From the NCBI GenBank assembly GCA_030789695.1, contig CM061132.1:152156597-152220596 (forward strand): 64,000 bases of DNA, in the 5' to 3' direction. This DNA is from Scilla litardierei (taxonomy: Eukaryota; Streptophyta; Magnoliopsida; Asparagales; Asparagaceae). Positions 46,165 through 56,482 of the stretch are shown here, in pieces. The notes beneath the pieces were generated by a model. It saw only the letters and a list, made by a program, of their open reading frames with translations, made no database searches and had not been told where the DNA came from. The position numbers were made by a program, and so were the translations under genes. Each line of letters starts with the position of its first letter. The first letter of the stretch is position 1.

Positions 46165-47695
46165 TACGCAAAGCATTTCCCAATTGTCTGGACGGATTTT
46201 TGCCAAATTATGTTGGAAATCTTTACGCAAATCTTTTATATTTTACCAAGGGGACGAACAGCATCAAGGGCAAGATTCCTACATGGTTTGGTAATTTGAG
46301 CGGACTTCTACGTCTCGACCTGGATGCTAATGAGCTCATGGTAGTAATATTACCGTCATTGTCTAGGATTCAAAAATCTCCAGGAGACGGACCTGGGCCA
46401 TGACAGGATTGGCAAGTCCATTCATTACATCAGAGAGTGGCCTCATGAAAAGCTTGAGTAGTCTAAGTATTGAATCAACCCAACTATCCGGTGCTATATC
46501 ATATTCCTTGGGTAAACCTAACCAGCAAGCAATAGAATATCATCAAAGATACCACTTAGCATGTGGAAGTTAAGAGACCTCCTCGTGTTAACCCTGTCAC
46601 GAAAAGTTATGTTTGGCTCAATTCCCCAAGCGGAAAGCAACCTACAGGTCATAGGTAGTTTGTATCCATCAGAAAACCAATTGTCTAGTAACATGTCTAC
46701 TGCTCTATGTGAGCTAACCGCGCTAACGTATCTTTATCTCTCTAAGAACTACTTTCCTGACCAAATTCTGGATTCACTCGGTGGATTGATCAATATCAAA
46801 CAATTGGATTTGTCAAAAAATTATCTATCAGGTGTCATACCCAAATCCTTAGCAAATGCCTTGATAGCCTAAATCTCTCATTCAACATAACTTCTCTAGT
46901 GGGAAACAAAGCATTGTGTGGTGCACCTCAGCTAGGTTTCCAAACCAACGCTACAAATATTTCCAATTCTCATTCAAGAAGGAAATTGAATTTGTTAAAA
47001 TATTTCTCCCATCTACTGTAAGTTGCGTTAAGTTGCTTGATTATTATCTTTGCAATTGCAATCTATATGAGGAGGAAGGCAGTGGCCTTGGTTCGCCTTG
47101 ATTCGCAACATTTTGGCAATCACAAAGTAGTTTCATACAACGAGCTAGCTCGTGCCACCGACAATTTTAGCCAAGAAAATTTATTGGGAAAGGGAACATT
47201 CTGTTCAGTTTTCAAGGGATATCTTGATGATGGATTGATTGTCACCGTGAAAGTCTTGAATTTGGGAAGTTGAAGGGGCCTTAAAAGGGGTTTGATGCAG
47301 AATGCAGAATTTCGAGCACTGTCCGGCACATGAATTTACTAAGAATCATCAGTGTATCTTTTAATCTGGACTTTAAGGCTATAGTACCCCAATATATGCC
47401 GGATGAAAGCCTTGAGCAATGGTTATACTCAGAGAACTACATCTTGAATCTACTGCAAAGAGTAAACATTACGGTGGATGTTTCTCCATCACTTGAGTAC
47501 CTTCATCACCTTCATCCACACCTCATACTGCATTGTGATCTGAAACCTAGTAATGTTCTGTTGGATGAAGAAATGGTAGCACATGTTAGCGACTTTGGTA
47601 TTGCCAAATTGGTGCTGGGAAATAGATTGCATATAGCATCGACAAGCACATTGGGAACCGTATGTTATATTGCTCTAGGTTTTAAAAAAACTATT
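46165..47695 (+). pseudogene. RLK-C: LRR receptor kinase pseudogene (non-RD)
   Basis: It starts inside the LRRs (DGFLPNYVGNLYANLLYF, homologous to RLK-B near 22790). Several LRRs follow, then a transmembrane segment (near 47035-47070) and a kinase domain. The glycine loop LGKGTFCSV is good, VTVKVL keeps the Lys, HCDLKPSNVLLDEEMVAHVSDFGIAK is intact (from 47531), and Cys replaces Arg of HRD. Frameshifts lie near 46400, 46870 and 47275. The kinase exon ends at 47678 with a GT donor, and Copia-C is inserted 17 bp farther, inside the conserved intron. Exon 2 is not in the window. It is the best-preserved kinase of the three. Confidence 0.85.
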
Positions 47696-48665
47696 TGAAA
47701 TTCAGTACGTAGTAATGAATTATAAATCCAGCGAAACAACACACATCAATCAGATACACACAAGACTTGGTAACGCAGTTCGGTGCGCACACCTACATCT
47801 GCGGGGCCACGCCCAGAAAAATAGAATACTTCACTAAAAATAATCAGAGAGTACAAACTCTAATAATCACGCTTCTTCTAGGAGGAACACACTCCCCCTT
47901 AATACAAAACGTGAGGGGTGATCACAATCAACCCTGTGAAGTATTCTCGGTAAGCTCCCCTTGCCAGCAAGCTCCCCTTACACCACCAACTAGATCAACT
48001 CCCTTGATCCTACGTGCGTAGCCGTCGGCCTCCCTCCCGGAGTATCCACATAACTTTTACCTCAAGTGATGTGCCCTAGCCGTCAATGTTGCCGAACCCT
48101 AATAGCATCCACTGCCCGTAATCCCCGGTTCAATCAGCAAGTAACCAATCAAAATCTGTTTCGGCTAGGCAACCACAATATCTGCAACCCTCAACAAGTA
48201 TGAGATCCCTCAAAATCCGCAGGAGCTCGTTGCAAAGATATTGATAGCTAAAATCTCTCCAACCGTCTTTCAACAAATAAACCGAGAGATATAAATAGCC
48301 AATCAAATCTTTAACAGTATTTAAACAACATAAATACCGAAACTGTTAAAGCTAGAAACTTAAGATCACGAGATCTCCAACCTCGGATCCAAGAAAACCG
48401 CGATCAATCAATGCCGCATATAGACACAGCGTGTTGAACATTATGGTGCAACATAATGTTCAACAATTCTTCCAACATAGTAGACTGAGTCGTTTCACTC
48501 CTTCAGAATACTGTAGCTCGGGTGCAACATAATGTTCAACAAATGACCCAACATCATCAGGATAAACTGTCTTACTACTTCAAGATAGTAAAGAGCAACC
48601 AACGATTTTCATAGTGCCACTTATGACAATGCAGTCATGAAAGCATACATGAATAAAACCTAACA
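47696..48665 (-). repeat. 3' LTR of Copia-C (970 bp)
   Basis: On the plus strand it runs from TGAAATTCAG to CCTAACA. Read on the minus strand, it starts TGTTAGG and ends CTGAATTTCA, as in the Copia-A LTR. It contains several TGTTGCACC and GTTGAACATTATG strings. The PPT lies at 48666-48677. Confidence 0.82.
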
Positions 48666-48677
48666 ATCTCCCCTTTT

Positions 48678-49014
48678 GTCATTTAGTGGCACAACAAGAT
48701 ATGATATTAGCCTGATGCAAACTGGATAAAGATGAGGTAGATACTGATTCAGACAAAAAGACTGCTGTGTCAAAACATCTAGCATAATCACATATTCAAC
48801 ATACCCAAACCAACCTCCTGAATAACTTTAATCAGCACAGACAGTGGTGACTCCCCCTCACCATAAGCACCCACATCAAAATTAACAAAATTGATGTTGA
48901 TTGTCATCACCGAGCACACAATATCACACAATATCATAATTCTCCCCCTTTTAGCCACTAAGGACACTGACATACCTTGAAAGAGAGTGCCACAGGAGTA
49001 GAAAAATGGAGAAA
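48678..49014 (-). other. Copia-C non-coding stretch between extra ORF and PPT
   Basis: It holds two further PPT-like strings on the minus strand (AAAAGGGGGAG near 48950 and TGAGGGGGAG near 48855). Extra PPT copies are a feature reported for Sireviruses. Confidence 0.6.
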
Positions 49015-51383
49015 TCACTGCTCCTCAGGAAGTCTACTGTTCAGAGCCGATAGCTTGCTCTGTAACATAAGCTTGTGATCATTTAGGAGACCCTTCTGAC
49101 TTTCGAGCACCAACAGTTGATCATCGACGTTCTGAATCGCCCTTTCCAAGAACTGAATATCCACCAATACTGAAGAAGAGAAACTGGCAGCAGCATGAAC
49201 AGGAGGTGAAGAAAAAGACTCATCATGCACTGAGGATGTGGGATCTGCAGCCTCAGGAGGGGAGGATGATGTCAGAGCATCATGCATAGAGGGTATCACC
49301 CTTGAGATATCATCAAATTTGCCAGCCACTGACTTAGCAGTGTACGATATACTGTCACACGAAGTAGGGAGATCAGATGAAGACAAGGACACTCTTTGTG
49401 CCAAGAGCATCATAGAGATAAGACATCCATGAGGCAATGACGAGGCTGAAGAGGATGACTCTGATAAAGACAAAACCGAATCAAAGATGATTCTTCATAA
49501 GTTGAAGGACTGGTTAGTGCCGGCAGAGAACAAGAGCTTGCACATGTCTTTCGTGACCACTGAAACATTTGAAGTGGGAAGCCAATTTCTCGTGGCAATC
49601 CTGTACAGAACAAAGTATTTGGCAGTAAGAGCAGAAGAAGGAAATGTGGACGACTTCTTTGGCCAGCGCTTTATCTTTCCAGTAGTCACTACATGTATAA
49701 ACTTGTTGAAGTCATCTCCTACTGACTCTCCGAATGCTGGCACTGACTGAGAGCATTTCCATTCTAAAAGTTTATTCAGCACAGAGGGGAAGAAAGAAAT
49801 GATCTTTCCTCTCACATAACTCCTGAAACCACATCGTGAAGAAACATCACTTGCAGACTTAGACAAATTACAATAAAATTCACGCACCAACACAGGATAG
49901 TAAACACTGAAGCAAGTGGCAGCATGGAACAAACCGATGTCTTTAAGAATTGATGCCATCTGGGTGTTGTCAAATGATGCCACATTCAGAACTTTCTCAG
50001 GAAGGAGAGATCTCTCGGAGTACGAAACCCACCTATTCTTACATGCCTTGTCGAAGAACATTTTACTGAATGCATAAGAAGATGTAAACGAGGGTGAGCG
50101 AGATGGACCTGATGCAGAATTTTTGAACCTCTTGGAAAGAGAAGCAGCATCATGACTTGAAGGGGCAGAGCGCTTTCTAGGGGCAGATCGAGCCTTCCGC
50201 ATGAAAGAGGACAAGGGAGTATCATCTGGAGCAGCAGCTTCACATGTCGTATGTATTGTTGCAACATTTTGTGCAACATTAAGAACTTCATCTTCAGTCA
50301 GCAAAGAATCAGTCTCGACTGCAGCTTCAACATTGGTACCAACATGATCTACGCCAGGCTCAGATGAAACATTTGGCATTGCACAACATTCAACATTTTC
50401 CTCCTCAACAGACCTCTGAGTTCCCCTAACATTATCCACATCAACCGAACTCTGAGCATGTGCTTCTACACCATCATGAGATGAGATCTGTTCTGAAGTA
50501 ACATCAACACGAGGCAAATTCAACAAGGGAATATCTTGACTCGTGAGAGAGATTTCTTCAAAGCAGTCATTATGACTACCGACATCATCATTAGACATTC
50601 TTCTGGAATCATTTCCTTCTTCAGGCAAACTCTGGACACTATCATCCACACACATCGGCGTTGAAGAAACAGGTTCCTCTTCCTGAGATGGGTTAACTGG
50701 TGCAGTTTCAACATTGACCCCATCCCCAGGATCAACACACTCATTCATCTTCTCAGTATATGGGTCATCAGTACCCTCAGTACCCTTGGGGCACGATGAA
50801 GCTTCATCAGCACCCCCAGTCTCAGTCTGCTCAATAGAGACAGATGAGTCTGAATCAGAAATGTCAATAATTTCAGATATTTTCACAAAAACTTCTGGGT
50901 TCCATGTTCGAATGATAATCTTGCGATCTCGGGGCACTTCCACACTCATCACCTTGCCCAAAATCTTCTTACGCATGAGTTTATCAAAGTGAATGTGTGA
51001 GACATCTACCCAAGAAAGGTCTAACCTCCTTCCAGTTCTGCGTAAATACCAGAACCAATCTTGAATTGTGACAGGAGTAGGAAAATCTTCATCATCATAA
51101 GATTCATCCTCCAAGGGTTTTCGAAGAAGGGGAATTCAAAATTTGGGGGAAAACTCACCAACTCCAAATTCGAATCACCAAGTGAATGCATGTCAGTGTG
51201 AGATACAGAGGATTGAGCGGGAGGAGAAATACCACTGGAGGACCCACGCAAAGAACGTGAAATCACTCCCTTCTGTTTGATTGGAGGTGGAGAGAACAAG
51301 GGAACACTGTTTCGCACTAAGTCGGTCCGACGAGAAAAGCGTCGTGGAGTCTGCGATGATTTTTCTTTACGATCTCTTGCCAT
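49015..51383 (-). pseudogene. Copia-C extra ORF downstream of pol
   Basis: It starts at 51383 with MARDRKEKSSQ, homologous to the Copia-A ORF. One frame is open for 539 codons (51114-49495), and two frameshifts (near 51120 and 49490) separate the ends. Order: basic Ser-rich N-terminus, FWYLRRTG motif, an approximately 250-residue acidic linker, a lysine-rich segment, the conserved block LVREFYCNLSKSASD ... IATRNWLPTSNVSVVTKDMC, and a C-terminal coiled coil ending SRLPEEQ. There is no signal peptide or membrane segment. It is better preserved than the Copia-A copy. Function unknown; a protein related to plant transposon-associated families is possible. Confidence 0.75.
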
Positions 51384-51630
51384 ATCTGACCACAGAGAGG
51401 AAATTCCACACGAGAAAGAAGAGAGCAAGAACCCTAGAAGAACTGCTTGGAGAATCTTGGAAAGATTTGAGGGAGAAAATAGTGCCTTGGGAAACGAAAT
51501 TGGAACAAGAGAATATAAATAACGGGCAAAAGCAATAAGTAAGATAACTAACCCAATAACACTTGACCGCCCGTTCCACAAAATGTTGCAACCTGATGTT
51601 GCAACAATTTTCTCAACACAATGATCAACA

Positions 51631-51785
51631 TCAGATACGACACAGCCTTAGGGCTTGTCGCAATTCTTCAAACCTGGCAGAATCTAAGGGCTTTGTGAAA
51701 ATATCTGCTAATTGATTCGCAGTAGCTACATATTCCATGACAAGAGACTTCTTCTCGACCAACTCTCTGATGAAGTGATGGCGGA
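51631..51785 (-). pseudogene. pol: Copia-C RNase H C-terminus (split by TRIM)
   Basis: The frame reads [20 protein letters not shown] and ends [10 protein letters not shown], continuing the RNase H domain interrupted at HIDIR (52467). It matches Copia-A 12850-13004. Confidence 0.85.
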
Positions 51786-52461
51786 TGTACCGCCCCGCTC
51801 TCCAGGATACCCGAAGAGCGAGTGTTACGAAGACAAAAGGAAATACAATACAACTAACCAATACACTTCATATATATCCATACATATTCATGCAATCACC
51901 CCAATACCAAGCTCATTACATAAAGCTCATTACATAAAGCAAAACACACACACCAAATAGGAATCCAAATACTTCGCTGCTATACTCACATACATGCAAC
52001 TACACACACAATATAGTATATCACGCATAGGGCATTACAATCTACCCACCTTAAAAATAAAGTTCGTCCTCGAACTTTCTAAAGCTAAGAGTCTAGGCTA
52101 ATAGTGACTACTTCTAGACTCTACGGCCTGCTACCCACCTTAGAACACAACTATCCCTATAGAGCATTACCTACACTACCTTACACACGCCACAGTGTGG
52201 TGACCTGCATGGGCCGCCAACTGTAACGCCCCGCTCTCCAGGATACCCGAAGAGCGAGTGTTACGAAGACAAAAGGAAATAAAATACAACTAACCAATGT
52301 ATTTCATATATATCCATATATATTCATGCAATCACCCCAATACCAAGCTCATTACATAAAGCAAAACACACACACCAAATAGGAATCTAAATACTTCACT
52401 GCTATACTCACATACATGCAACTACACACACAATATAGTATATCACGCATAGGGCATTACA
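51786..52461 (-). mobile_element. TRIM-like miniature LTR element in Copia-C RNase H (676 bp)
   Basis: Two direct repeats, 51786-52039 and 52222-52461 (TGTA.CGCCCCGCTC ... GGGCATTACA), flank 182 bp of internal DNA. The target duplication GCGGA is present at 51781-51785 and 52462-52466. The left repeat has an extra 14-bp duplication (TCATTACATAAAGC). The internal end AAGGTGGGTAGAT on the minus strand is a plausible PPT, giving minus orientation. The segment TTCGAGGACGAAC near it resembles the 3' end of gypsy pol regions. No standard tRNA-Met PBS is seen. There is no coding capacity. Confidence 0.87.
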
Positions 52462-52466
52462 GCGGA

Positions 52467-54189
52467 TGTCAATGTGTTTTGTTCTGGAGTGCTGAACTGG
52501 GTTCTTGGAGATGTTTATAGCACTCTGATTATCGTATAGAATAGTCAGAGTTCCTTGTTCCAATCCATAATCTGTCAACATTTGCTTCATCCATAAGAGC
52601 TGAGTGCAACAACTCCCTGCTGCGATATACTCAGCCTCTGTCGTAGATAATGAAATGGAGTTCTGTTTTTTACTATACCAGGAGACTAGGTTGTTGCCCA
52701 CATAAAAGCATCCTTCTATAGTGCTCTTTCTATCATCAGTATTTCCTGCCCAGTCGGCATCGTTGTATCCCGAAATTAGAGTGTTAGTATCCTTGGTGTA
52801 CCATATACCATAGTCTGCTGTCCCACTGACATACTTGATAATCCTCTTCACAGCTATGATATGTGATTCTTTGGGACACGCTTGATAGCGGGTGCAAACT
52901 CCGACACTGAAGCTGATATCCTGCCTGCTGGCTGTCAAATACAAGAGACTGCCTATCATGCTCCTGTATAGGGTAACTTCAACATCTTTTCCTCCTTCGT
53001 CCTTGGAGAGTTTTTCAGAGGTGGACATGGGGGTGCGGACATGTCTTGCACTTTCCAGACCAAATCTCTTAACAAGGTTCCTTGCATATTTGCTTTGTGA
53101 GATGAATAGACCATCAGTACACTATTTAACTTGAAGCCCAAGAAATACATTCAACTCACCAACCATGCTCATTTCAAACTCCTTTTGCATGAGGGTGATG
53201 AACTCACGTACCAACTGTTGTGACGTTGACCCGAAGACTATATCATCGACATATATCTGAGCTACCATAACACTTGATCTTGTCCGTTGAACAAACAAGG
53301 TTTTGTCTGCTCCACCTCGTTCATACCCCTTATTAAGAAGATATGTAGTTAATTTCTCGTACCAGGCCCTCGGTGCTTGTTTCAACCCATAAAGCGCCTT
53401 CTTCAACCTGTAGACGTGATTTGGAAGAAAAGGATCTCCAAAGCCTTTTGGTTGTTCTACATATACCTCGTCATTCAGTAACCCGTTCAAAAACACGCTC
53501 TTCACATCCATTTGGTGTAGTTTAAAATTCAGACTACACGCAACTGCCAGAAGTAATCTAATGGATTCCAAACGAGAGACTGGAGCAAATGTCTCATCAA
53601 AATCAATTCCTTCCACTTGGGTATAACCTTGAGCCACTATACGGGCTTTGTTGCGAGTAACATTTCCCTTCTCATCCGTTTTATTCTTGAAGATCCATTT
53701 CGTCCCGATGACATTTGTTCCTTTAGGTCTCTCCACTAGGCTCTAGACATCATTGCGTTGAAATTGGTTCAACTCCTCTTGCATGGCCGAAACCCAGAAT
53801 TCATCTACAATAGCTTCCTTCACATTTTTGGGTTCAACAGTAGAGAGAAAACAAGCATACCCGGCAATATCTCTGTAATTGACACGGCTAGCACCTCTTG
53901 TCCAGTGGTTGTCGTGTACATCACCAATGATTAGCTCCGGAGGACGATCGTGTATAACTTTCGTGATTCCCTCAGTATCTTGAGTATCTTCAGCCTATAC
54001 TTGTGTCATCTCAACGGTGGTTGTATCCTGTGTTGCAACATTTTGTTCAACATTGTTCTGATTAGTCTTGATTGTTGCAACATCATTTTCAACACGAATC
54101 TCCTCATCAGTGCTGTCTTCTTGAATGCCCTTTTCTCCACTTAGAATGGACTCTCCCTGATCAAAATCATCGACCACTACATTGATAGA
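52467..54189 (-). pseudogene. pol: Copia-C pol (linker, RT, RNase H), broken
   Basis: Downstream of the TRG-2 junction the frame encodes the post-integrase linker with repeated NVAT, a stop near 53995, then NYRDIAGYACFLS and a stop (TAG in place of Trp) just before SLVERPKG near 53742. The RT (53736-53122) is open and keeps the QIYVDDIVFGS active site. TAG at 53122 replaces a Gln codon. The last part has TEAEYIA, DNQSAINISKNPVQHSRTKHIDIR and other RNase H motifs, interrupted by the TRIM element. Confidence 0.87.
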
Positions 54190-56439
54190 TGTTGGGAGCA
54201 ACGATCTAGGATCTTGGTTTGATGATGACAAATGTGTCGTTATATCTAATGTGTGTGCTTAGTGTGTTTCAGTCACTTTTTGGCAGAATTGCTATTCGTA
54301 TAACATATTGGGAGAGAGGGAGTGTGTGTGCCCAAAGAAGTTTGACTTGGTCAATGGAGAGCAAAGTTGGACTAGGTCCAATATGGAGAGATGAAGCCAA
54401 ATCTTATTTGGAGATTGGATCAAATCCTATTGGGATACAAACTCCTTAGCCAAGACCAATTCCTAGTAAAATACAAATTCCAAATTCATATCACATTCAA
54501 ATATCTTATCCATTGCCAAATACTCAAAACCATAGCAACCATCTATATAAGCCCTCAACTCAAGAGAGAGAGAAAATGCGGCATACATCAAAAAGATCAA
54601 GTCGGCCATATTATATTCCCTAGGCAAAAAAGCACATCAAGCATCTTCTTCTTCATTGTCGAAATACAAACATCCCCTTGCAATCCTATAGCCAAGGCCA
54701 AAACCCATAGCAATCTTCAATCATCAACCTAGGAGATCCATTGAGAAGAAGAAATCCAAAGGGGAGAGCTTTACATCGCACGCATCAAAGGGGTGGTCTA
54801 CATCATCATCATTGCCGTAACCAACAAACTTCTCTTGCTTAATAACCATCACTGTAGTCTTCAAGCCCCACCTCAAAGCAATAGCCTCTCCTCCATCCAA
54901 TCACAAGGATCTCGTCGAAGTCTCGAAGCCAACCGCACCCAAACACTATCCCCGCCGGAGAAGACAGAGCCATCGCCGCCGAGCACGTGAAGGCGAAGCC
55001 CTAGCAGCGATTCCAAGCCCATCATCTTTGCTCTCGCTCAAGAGGAAGAACGGAGCATCGTCGCCTAGCTGATGCATGCCCTACGACGGAGAAGCACGTG
55101 AAGAAGATCGCTGTTGTGAGCTCTAAGCCGCCGCTGCAGCCGTGAAGAAGCTGCCTTCAAAGAAGCCACCTTCGTCGCTGCATCACCCTTTGAAGAAGAA
55201 ACACCGGAGCGCCACTTGATCGCCGAAGACGAACGCTGCAAAGTCACCGTCACAACTCGCTGCTGTCGTCAAAGCTTACACGTCGGAGAAGGGAAGCCGC
55301 TGCGGGGTCCAGAGGCCGTCGTTGAAGATCCTGAGATCGTCGTCAAACCGCCATCGTCAACGTCGAATTCGTCACCAAAGCATCGCCGCCTGAATCACCG
55401 GAGAAAGCCGCTGTCGTAGTCTCGCCGTAGAGTCGAAGGTCGAAGCCGGAGCAGTCGACATCGTTGCGGTCGTCGACGTTGGAGCACTTGAAGACGGAGC
55501 TGCCCCCGTCGTTGAGGAGAGTCGAAGCGATCCGACCGCCGTCACTGAGGAGTTAGCCGCCGTCGCCATGAGCTGATCGGTAAAAGTGCTATCGAGCGAA
55601 GTCGGAGCGCCGTCATCGAGCAGTCGGAGCGTAGCGATCGCCTGCATGCCCTAGCATGCGAAAATGAGTTCTTCGTGCTGACGTGGTTGCTGTGGAGAGA
55701 ATCAAAAATCAATCGGACGGCAGAGGTTGATGCGAGGGATTACAATCGAACGAAGGCGGGATTATATCGGGAGATGACGTGGCCTTGGATTTCAATTGGT
55801 TTGCTGAGCGTACAGACCGTCTGAGAATAAGCTTTGAACTGAAATTGCTTTGTAAACAGACCAGTGCATAACTTGACATCCAGGAGTCGGATTGAGACAT
55901 CGTTTGCGTCAGATTGGAGCTGACGATGTGCTGATTGACAAAGACGCCTACACGGACACAAACTGAGCATCTCTAAACCCTTAAACTCTTTTATTTGTGT
56001 CTTAGTGTAACATTCTCTGTAGGGGAAACTTTACCTATTTTTTGTGTGACTATTTTGGGACTTGTCTAGTTGGGACTAGACAAGTGGGACCCAGCTAGTT
56101 TGGGACTAGCTGGTAGAAAGCATTACGAGGATTGATAGTGAGAGAAAACACTGTGTGTGGGGGTACTGAGAGCCTGGCGAGTGTAGAGACGTAGAGGGTG
56201 CTCTGAGCGTGCTCTAACTTGTGGTTTTGTACCTATTGCGCTATTCAATACTAGTTCTGCTTTGGGGGCTGGAGTAGGTCGTTGGGACGACCGAACCAGG
56301 GTAAATCTGCTGTGTACTCTGTGTCTGCATTTTTATTTACCCTGTTGCTGCTATAACTGCGTGTGCCTATTCGTGGGTTGCACGAATTATTTTTATTAGC
56401 CTATTCACCTCCCCTCTGGGCTAGGATCCAGATCCAACA
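54190..56439 (+). repeat. TRG-2 LTR-c (2,250 bp)
   Basis: The first approximately 170 bp and last approximately 450 bp match the other TRG LTRs (start TGTTGGGAGCAACGATCTAG, end CCAACA). The middle is unrelated to LTR-a/b by eye and contains a GC-rich stretch with repeated CGTCG/CCGCC (54900-55650). TATATAAG at 54544-54551 is the likely TATA box. Confidence 0.8.
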
Positions 56440-56441
56440 AG

Positions 56442-56453
56442 TGGTATCAGAGC
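56442..56453 (+). other. Primer-binding site of TRG-2
   Basis: TGGTATCAGAGC lies two bases after the LTR end. Confidence 0.9.
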
Positions 56454-56482
56454 AGGTTTTAGGATCTAGCCTAGGATTGACC

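Larger units (their letters stand above)
47696..54189 (-). mobile_element. Copia-C: Sirevirus-like element, second copy, 5'-truncated
   Basis: Minus-strand order is pol, extra ORF, PPT, 3' LTR, collinear with Copia-A. The gag, protease, integrase core and 5' LTR are cut off at 54189/54190 by TRG-2. A TRIM-like element splits RNase H. Protein similarity to Copia-A is high throughout, including the extra ORF, so both belong to one family. Confidence 0.86.

Noticed and set aside
55065..55647. GC-rich frames inside TRG-2 LTR-c
   Set aside because: They are short, on both strands, and lack any domain; the GC-rich stretch is treated as an LTR module.
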